Position numbers and translations under genes: made by a program. 32,612 nucleotides of DNA from Candidatus Zipacnadia bacterium (GTDB lineage: Bacteria > Armatimonadota > Zipacnadia > Zipacnadales > Zipacnadaceae): contig JALGTU010000014.1 in NCBI GenBank assembly GCA_029821195.1, positions 1-32,612 on the forward strand. The letters run 5' to 3'. Below are positions 26,651-32,612 of the stretch, piece by piece (within the stretch, counting starts at the first letter, position 1; each line of letters begins with the position of its first letter). The notes beneath the pieces are model-generated. The model ran no database searches. It worked only from the letters and a program-made list of their open reading frames with translations, and had not been told where the DNA came from.

Positions 26651-26714
26651 GGATAGTGAGTTCGTAGCGGTTCAGATGGCGATGGTCTATCGTAGGAAGG
26701 CGTGGGGAATGTAA

Positions 26715-27749
26715 GTGATTCACAAATACGTCGGCTCCCGTGTCGGGTTGCTGGGTAACCCCTCCGACGGATTCGGGGGCAAAACTATCGCAGCAATGAT
26801 TGATAACTTCTGGGCTTCGGTCACGATACGTTATAGCCCGCAGGTCCGGATTATCCCCCATCCCCACTTCGATCCCTTCAGCTTCAGCAGCTTCGATGAA
26901 CTGGCCCGGGTCGCCTCTCGCGACGGCTACCACGGCGGTATCCGCCTGGTTTACGCGGCGTGCAAGCGGTTCTATGATTATTGCCGCGAGCACGATATCG
27001 CTCTCGCCGACGACTGCTTTACCATCCAGTATGACACCAATATCCCTCGCCAGGTCGGACTGGCCGGCTCCAGTGCCATTGTCACCGCCACTATCCAGGG
27101 GCTGATGGAGTTCTACGAACTGACCGATGATGACATTCCCCGGCACTTGCAGCCCCACCTGGTGTTGTCGGTGGAGACGGAGGAGCTCGATATTCAGGCC
27201 GGTCTTCAAGACCGCGTCGTCCAGGTCTACGGCGGCGCCGTCTATATGGACTTCAACCCGGAATATATGGCGCAGCACGGCCACGGGGGCTACGAGCCAA
27301 TACCTCTGGAGTTGTTGCCCCCGATGTACGTCGCCTGGAACCCGCACGCAACGGTTACCTCCGGCAAGGCTCATAATCCGATGCGGTTCCGCTACGACGA
27401 GGGTGACCCCGAGGTCATCGCCGGGATGAAGGAGCTTGCCGATTATGCCGCTGCGGGCTACGCGGCGCTGCAAAACGGCGATTTTCGGACTTTCGGTGAG
27501 TTGATGGACAACAACTTCGACCTGCGCCGGCGGCTGTACGGTGACGAGGCCCTCGGTCAGCAAAACCTGGCGATGATTGAGATTGCTCGCCGGCACGGGC
27601 TTCCGGCCAAGTTCCCCGGCTCGGGCGGCGCGATCGTAGGCATATATGACGATCCTGACCGGGTCGAGTGCGTTGGCGAAGACCTGGCCAAGGCAGGTTA
27701 TCGCTTCACGCTGGTGAAATCCACTCGCGGCATAAGCGAAAAACAGTAA
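26715..27749 (+). CDS. GHMP kinase resembling plant glucuronokinase
   Basis: Predicted to phosphorylate D-glucuronate at C1 to glucuronate-1-phosphate, with ATP, in the cytoplasm. The GHMP phosphate loop is PRQVGLAGSSA (111-121), and the third motif PGSGG is at 301-305. From memory, Arabidopsis glucuronokinase shares many blocks in the same order: RxGxLGNPSD (9-18), NFWASV (31-36), GYxGGxRL (71-78), YDTNIPRQ (106-113), AGLQDRVxQVYGG (162-174) with putative catalytic D166, NFDLRRR and KFxGSGGA. Other GHMP kinases such as galactokinase or the heptose kinases do not share all of these. The length of 344 residues fits. The GTG at 26715 has GGGGA six bases upstream. It is the first gene of an operon with two secreted DUF4838 proteins, which suits uptake and salvage of a released uronic acid. 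Enzyme activity remains a prediction. Confidence 0.85.
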   Translation: MIHKYVGSRVGLLGNPSDGFGGKTIAAMIDNFWASVTIRYSPQVRIIPHPHFDPFSFSSFDELARVASRDGYHGGIRLVYAACKRFYDYCREHDIALADDCFTIQYDTNIPRQVGLAGSSAIVTATIQGLMEFYELTDDDIPRHLQPHLVLSVETEELDIQAGLQDRVVQVYGGAVYMDFNPEYMAQHGHGGYEPIPLELLPPMYVAWNPHATVTSGKAHNPMRFRYDEGDPEVIAGMKELADYAAAGYAALQNGDFRTFGELMDNNFDLRRRLYGDEALGQQNLAMIEIARRHGLPAKFPGSGGAIVGIYDDPDRVECVGEDLAKAGYRFTLVKSTRGISEKQ

Positions 27750-27823
27750 CCGCCGGCCCAAACACCAGGCCCACAAGTCTGAGCCGGCCCATTAGCCCCT
27801 GCGCAAAACAGAGGTGACAACCC

Positions 27824-29635
27824 ATGCCCCGACTGGTATCCCGGACGCTCGTAGCCTTCGCTGTCATATCAATCGCCGGGCTGGCGCATCCGGCCGAGGG
27901 CACCGCCGCCCTGGTCATCGTCCAGGATGGTCAACCCCGGGCCACTATTGTGGTGGCCGATGAGCCCGACGCGATCATAAGCTGGGTCAAACAAGGGGCT
28001 TTCAAGGCAAACTTGACCACTCAATATGCCGCCGAGCAGTTGCAGCTATACCTGGCAAAGGTCACTGGGGCGAAGCTGCCTATTGTCAAAGAGTCGCAAG
28101 CGCCCACTGGCCAGACGCTCATTCTGCTGGGACGCAGCGGCTTCAACGAGCAACGCGGGGTTACCCCTGATGGTCTGGACCCCGAGGGCTTTATCATCCG
28201 CACTGACCCCGGCTCTATTAGCATTGTCGGCGAGATCGGCCCCGAGGGCAACTGGCAGGCGGGGATAGACCGCGGGACGTTGTGGGGAGTTTACGAGTTT
28301 CTCGAGCGTGTCTGCGGCATTCGCTGGTATTTTGCCGGCGAAGACGATCTGGGCATTGTCATCCCTAAGCAGCAAACGATTACCGTGCCACCGATGACGC
28401 TGGTCAAGGCTCCGGCCTACCAATACCGCACCGGGGCGGTTCCCTCCTCCGGCATTGACTGGTTCCCGGTGGCCCGGCCCGGTAATTCCACCGGCTTCTG
28501 GGCCAACCATACTCACGGGCTTCCGTGGGCCAAGGCCTTCGGCGCTGAGCATCCCGAATACTTCGCTCTCCGGCGCGACGGCACCCGGATGATGGATCCC
28601 GAAGACACCTCCTGTCATACCAACCACCTCTGTTACACCGAGCCGGGCGTGCTCGCCCAGGAGATAAAGAACATCGCGGAGTACGACAAGACCGGCCGCA
28701 GCGTCTGGATGGACTCGTATACTCGTCCCACCGCCTGGTACGTCAAGTTTTGTCCTCAGGATACGGAGGTCGTGCGCCATTGCACCTGCCCGCGCTGCCA
28801 GGCCCTCTGGCGCCCGTACGAGGGAGTTGGCGGGCAGGACGCCAAGCTCTCCGAAATCGTATTCGGGTATGCCGCCCGGCTGGCCAATGCGGTCGGCGAG
28901 CGCTGGCCGGGCCGGCGGGTGGGTGCAAATGCGTACGCCGGCTTCCTCAACGTGCCCCGTACCGTGGAGATACCCGATAATCTCGACGTGATGTACTGTA
29001 TGTTCTGGGGCAGCACACTCCAGAAGGAGCCGGAGTTCTGGGAGCAGGAACGCAAGCGCATCAGTGAATGGGTCGAACTGCTTGGCCACGACCGCAGCCG
29101 CTTCTATATCTGGGAATACTTCTACTATCCCAACCGCTTCGGCGAAGCGCCCATGTTTTCGCCGCACGTAATGTGGCGCTTCTACCGCGAGAACCAGCCC
29201 CACGTAAAGGGTGCCTTCAACAACGGTCTGGGCATACGGTACGGCAACAAGAGCAAGCTGACCTGGCTGATTGCCTATTTATGGCACAGAGTCCTGTGGG
29301 ACCCCAGCCAGGACGTAGATGAACTGCTGGCTGAGTTTTACCAGAAGATGTTTGGCCCGGCCGAAAAGCCAATGAAAGAATTCTTTACACTGATCATTGA
29401 CCGCTGGGAAGGTACCGACTGGGTTGGGCGGGCGCCGGGCTGGGGTTACGGTGTCACCAAGGGTCAACTCTACTACGAGACCTATCCCCGCGAAGTGATC
29501 GAGCGGCTGATCGCTCTGCTGGAAAGGGCCAAGATGATGGCGACGGAGGGCAGTATCTACGCGCGGCGAGTGCAGTGGTACGCCGACGCTCACTCGGATT
29601 TCTTCGCAGAAGCGAAGAAGTCTCAGAAGTGGTAG
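27824..29635 (+). CDS. Secreted DUF4838 protein without C-terminal sugar-binding domain (copy 4)
   Basis: The 603-residue product has a signal peptide (MPRLVSRTLVAFAVISIAGLAHP), a GH67-like N-domain (AAEQLQLYLAKVTGAKLPIV) and a DUF4838 core with NHTHGLPW, CTCPRC, IWEYFYYPNR and QDVDELLAEFY. It ends at SDFFAEAKKSQKW, exactly where copy 5 continues into its CBM9-like domain, so it is a naturally shorter form or a truncated one. The start follows AGAGGTGAC at good spacing. It lies 74 bases after the kinase. It is closer to copy 5 than to the minus-strand copies, with long near-identical stretches at the DNA level (for example around 28540-28640 and 30380-30500), pointing to a fairly recent tandem duplication. 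Confidence 0.9.
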   Translation: MPRLVSRTLVAFAVISIAGLAHPAEGTAALVIVQDGQPRATIVVADEPDAIISWVKQGAFKANLTTQYAAEQLQLYLAKVTGAKLPIVKESQAPTGQTLILLGRSGFNEQRGVTPDGLDPEGFIIRTDPGSISIVGEIGPEGNWQAGIDRGTLWGVYEFLERVCGIRWYFAGEDDLGIVIPKQQTITVPPMTLVKAPAYQYRTGAVPSSGIDWFPVARPGNSTGFWANHTHGLPWAKAFGAEHPEYFALRRDGTRMMDPEDTSCHTNHLCYTEPGVLAQEIKNIAEYDKTGRSVWMDSYTRPTAWYVKFCPQDTEVVRHCTCPRCQALWRPYEGVGGQDAKLSEIVFGYAARLANAVGERWPGRRVGANAYAGFLNVPRTVEIPDNLDVMYCMFWGSTLQKEPEFWEQERKRISEWVELLGHDRSRFYIWEYFYYPNRFGEAPMFSPHVMWRFYRENQPHVKGAFNNGLGIRYGNKSKLTWLIAYLWHRVLWDPSQDVDELLAEFYQKMFGPAEKPMKEFFTLIIDRWEGTDWVGRAPGWGYGVTKGQLYYETYPREVIERLIALLERAKMMATEGSIYARRVQWYADAHSDFFAEAKKSQKW

Positions 29636-29675
29636 TAACTGTGCAGCATCGCATAATTGAGAAAGGGTGAATGAA

Positions 29676-32089
29676 GTGAACCGATTCTTTTCGTTTGCTG
29701 CAGTTATCTGGATGTTTATCCTTGTCGGTGCGGCCCTCGCCGCAGAAGAAGCGCCCAAGCTGGTCATAGTCAAAGATGGCCAGCCCGCTGCGACCATTGT
29801 CGTGGCCGACGAGCCTGACGCGATCATCAGCCGGGTCAAGGCCGGCGGCTTCAGCGCCAGTCTGACCACCGAATACGCGGCGGAGCAGCTTCAGCTCTAT
29901 GTCGAGCAGGTCACCGGGGCCAAGCTGCCTATCGTCAAGGCCTCGCAAGCACCCGACGACCAGATTCTGATCCTGGTGGGCCGCAGTTCGCTTACCAAGC
30001 AGCGCAACATAACCCCTGAGGGTCTGAAGCCCGAGGGGTTTATTATTCGCACCGATGCCGACTCGGTCACGATCCTCGGCGAAATCGCACCCGAGGGCAA
30101 CTGGCAGGCGGGCATAGACCGCGGGACGCTGTGGGGAGTTTACGAATTCCTGGAACGCGTTGCCGGGGTACGGTGGTATTTCCCCGGCGAGCTGGGCACG
30201 GTTATTCCCGCGAAAAAGACGCTGGTGGTCGAGCCGATGACCGTGGTGATGGCGCCCGCTTTCCAGTTGCGTCTGGGCGGAGGTATTGGTTCCGGACCTG
30301 AGTGGCTGCCGGTCGCTCGGCCTGGCAACAGCACCGGCTTCTGGGCGAATCACACTCACGGCTTGCCGTGGGCGAAGGCGTTTGGCGCTGAGCATCCCGA
30401 ATACTTCGCCCTCCGCCCCGACGGCACCCGGATGATGGACCCCGAAGACACTTCCTGTCACACGAATCACCTCTGTTATACCGAGCCGGGCGTGGTTGAG
30501 CAGGACCTGGCGAATATCGCCCAATACGATAAGACCGGCAAGAGCGTCTGGATGAGTTCGTACACCCGACCCAACGCCTGGTACGTCAAGTTTTGCCCAC
30601 AGGACAGTGAGAAGATATTTCACTGCACTTGCCCACGCTGCCGCGCTAAGTGGCGACTTAATGACCCTCGGGGCAAGCTCTCTGAGATAATCTTCGGCTA
30701 CGCTGCCGCACTGGCGCGCGGGGTTGCCCAACGCTGGCCAGGCCGGCGGGTCGGCGCCAACGCCTACTCCGGCTTCGAGACCATCCCGCACACCGTGGAG
30801 ATCCCGGACAACCTCGACATAATGTACTGTATGCTAAGCGGGACGACGATGCAGAAAGAGCCGTGGATATGGGACGTCGAGCACAAGGTCATTGACGAGT
30901 GGATTGAGCTGCTCGGCCACGACCGCAAGCGCTTCTATATCTGGGAGTATTTCTACTATCCCAACCGCTTCCACGAAGCGCCGATGTACTCCCCGCACGT
31001 GCTGTTCCGCTTCTATCGCGAGTACCAGCCCTTTGTTATGGGTGTATTCAACAACGGCTTGAGCCAGAAATATGGCAACAAAGCTAAGTTGACACTGCTG
31101 ATCGGGTGGCTGAACCACAAGGCCCTGTGGAACCCCGGGCAGCGGGTGGACAGGCTACTCAGCGATTTCTATGACAAGATGTTCGGCCCGGCAAAGCAGC
31201 CGATGGGCAAATTCTTCAACCTGCAAATCAGCACCTGGGAGAACAGTCGCTGGATTACTCGTGCTCCCGAGGACGTCTACAATTGCACCAAGCAGCAGAT
31301 TTACGGCGAGACCTACACAGCCGACGTCGTTGACCAGCTCAGAGCATATCTCGACGAAGCCCGGGCCGCCGCACCTGAGGGGAGTATATATGCCCAGAGG
31401 GTCGAGTTCTATGCAGAGGCCCACGCCGACTTCTTCGCCGAGGCTGCGCAGTTCCGGAAGTACGGCGGCCCCGCGCCCGAGTTCACAGCTAAGCGGGTGC
31501 AAGCGCCGCCGGTGCCCAACGGCGTGCTTGACGAGGCAAGCTGGCAGCAACCTGCGCCCATTTCGCTGGTGAAGTGGGAAATGGGGGAGACGCCCGAGGC
31601 GGCGACGAATGTTTGGCTGGCGCACGATGACGAGCGCCTCTTCATCGCGGCTCGGTTGGCCGAGGCGACGCCGGATCAGTTGGTCGCTAACGCAGCCGAG
31701 CGTGACGACCCGGCGGGCACCGGTGACGACCTGTTTGGCATCCAGATAGACTCAGGCCGGGGCTTTCCGCTGGGCCTGCCGAGCTATTACGAGATACTGG
31801 TCAACTCGCGGGGCCAGATCCTGGACTCGCTCAAGTACGAGCCGATCTTCTGGGATGGCTACCACCACAGCGCCGAGTGTGAGGCCTGGGATGCCGAGGG
31901 CCTCAAGGCCGCCGCGCAGGTCGGCTGGCGGCCATTCCCGAGTGGCAGGAGCATGTGCCCGACACAATCCGCGTGCAGGTCGTTCGCTCCAAGCGCACTC
32001 AGCCCGGCGAGAAGACGATATGGTGGCCGACGCTGGCGCCCAGCTACGAGAACCCGACCTCCCGCTTCGTCTCCGTCCGGTTGGACTAG
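29676..32089 (+). CDS. Secreted DUF4838 protein with CBM9-like domain, frameshifted near its end (copy 5)
   Basis: Signal peptide (MNRFFSFAAVIWMFILVGAALA), GH67-like N-domain, DUF4838 core (NHTHGLPW, CTCPRC, IWEYFYYPNR) and a CBM9-like domain beginning near VPNGVLDEASWQQ. In one frame the reading stays protein-like to about 31930 (KAAAQVGWR) and then turns into Arg/Pro/Ser-rich nonsense, ending at 32132. One frame over, from about 31931, it reads AIPEWQEHVPDTI and continues as a normal sandwich end to FVSVRLD and a TAG at 32087-32089, so one base has been lost near 31923-31934. It could be a real mutation or a sequencing error. GTG at 29676 is preferred over the in-frame GTG at 29667 because AAAGGG lies at good distance. 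Confidence 0.85.
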
Positions 32090-32107
32090 GCCAGGCGCGG
32101 CACCCAA

Positions 32108-32612
32108 CTACTCAGTCCACGGTGCGCTGTAGTCCTGCACATCATCGCGCAGGCGAGCCAGTTCTGCTTTGAGTTCCCGGACGGTCTCGGCGTAGGCCGG
32201 CTCGGCGTAGACGCTGTTCATCTCCATGGGGTCGTTGTCGAGATCGAACAGCTCCCACTCGGGCGGCCGGGGATCGTCAATCGCGCCCGGCGCATCCAGC
32301 GCCTCGCCGTAGTAGTAGATCAGCTTGTATCGCTTTGTGCGCACGCCGTAGTGGGCGCAAACCGTGTGCCCACCACCACGGTGCATCCAGTAGCGGTAGT
32401 ACATTGACGTCTGCCAGTCTTCAGGAGTCTGCCCTTGCAGCAAGGGGCGGATGCTGCTGCCCTGAAGGTCGTCGGGAATGTCCAGGCCGGCGTAGTCGAG
32501 GAACGTCGGCGCGAAGTCGTTGTTCAAAATCATATCCGCGTTAGATGTAGCCGGCTTGATTTCCCTCGGATAGCGCACAATGAAAGGCATCCGCAGCGAT
32601 TCTTCGTACATA
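32108..32612 (-). CDS. Sulfatase, C-terminal part (runs off the window)
   Basis: C-terminal 168 residues or so of a type I sulfatase (arylsulfatase A-like), which hydrolyses sulfate esters. The visible start MYEESLRMPFIVRYP is an internal motif of these enzymes, normally preceded by a GxHGxxDK-type segment, and it is followed by NNDFAPTFLDYAG and, near the end, YKLIYYYG and WELFDLDNDPMEMNSVY. The catalytic formylglycine motif and signal peptide lie beyond the right edge, so activity cannot be judged. It converges on copy 5 with only 18 bases between the stops when the frameshift is corrected. A sulfatase next to glycan-acting genes is common in loci for sulfated polysaccharides. Confidence 0.88.
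   Translation of the reverse strand, partial: MYEESLRMPFIVRYPREIKPATSNADMILNNDFAPTFLDYAGLDIPDDLQGSSIRPLLQGQTPEDWQTSMYYRYWMHRGGGHTVCAHYGVRTKRYKLIYYYGEALDAPGAIDDPRPPEWELFDLDNDPMEMNSVYAEPAYAETVRELKAELARLRDDVQDYSAPWTE

Noticed and set aside
26424-27776. Long antisense open frame across the kinase gene (450 codons)
   Set aside because: Overlaps a well-supported kinase and promoter region and shows no signal peptide, motif or ribosome binding site.
29454-30791. Long antisense open frame opposite copies 4 and 5 (445 codons)
   Set aside because: Both strands cannot be coding here; the plus strand has DUF4838 motifs throughout and the repeated antisense frame simply mirrors the duplicated genes.

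Overview
The window is G+C-rich bacterial chromosome with tightly packed genes, standard TGA/TAG/TAA stops, frequent GTG starts and recognisable Shine-Dalgarno sites. Secreted DUF4838 proteins in tandem, a sulfatase and Gfo/Idh/MocA-type metabolism are typical of environmental glycan degraders (Planctomycetota, Verrucomicrobiota/Lentisphaerota, Armatimonadota and similar). That placement is inference; no rRNA or other marker fixes the phylum. I saw no tRNA, rRNA, CRISPR array, transposase or phage gene.

Left part (289-11087, all minus strand): a housekeeping block read from a strong promoter at about 11125-11154. Order of transcription: recJ, a YjbQ-family gene, a sugar-nucleotidyltransferase, a class V aminotransferase, serA, surE, a PflX-like radical SAM gene, a small coiled-coil protein and pcrA. 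SerA plus the aminotransferase look like a serine-synthesis pair, but SerA appears to lack the catalytic glutamate of its superfamily. A paired-palindrome (REPIN/BIME-like) element lies between serA and surE.

Middle part (11257-17152, plus strand): D-2-hydroxyacid dehydrogenase, a second paired-palindrome element, then class III aminotransferase, M20 deacylase/peptidase, zinc alcohol dehydrogenase and Gfo/Idh/MocA oxidoreductase. It looks like one catabolic operon whose substrate I cannot name. A terminator-like hairpin follows at 17201-17230.

Right part (17262-32612) is the most unusual region. Five DUF4838 proteins with a GH67-like N-terminal domain sit in two divergent sets: three in tandem on the minus strand behind a secreted TIM-barrel protein, and two in tandem on the plus strand behind a GHMP kinase. 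That kinase closely resembles plant glucuronokinase. The minus array holds a 13-residue relic of a further copy, its intergenic spacers are homologous, and the last plus-strand copy is broken by a one-base frameshift near its end. A partial sulfatase runs off the right edge. The working hypothesis is a secreted system acting on a uronate-containing, possibly sulfated glycan, with free glucuronate salvaged directly to glucuronate-1-phosphate.
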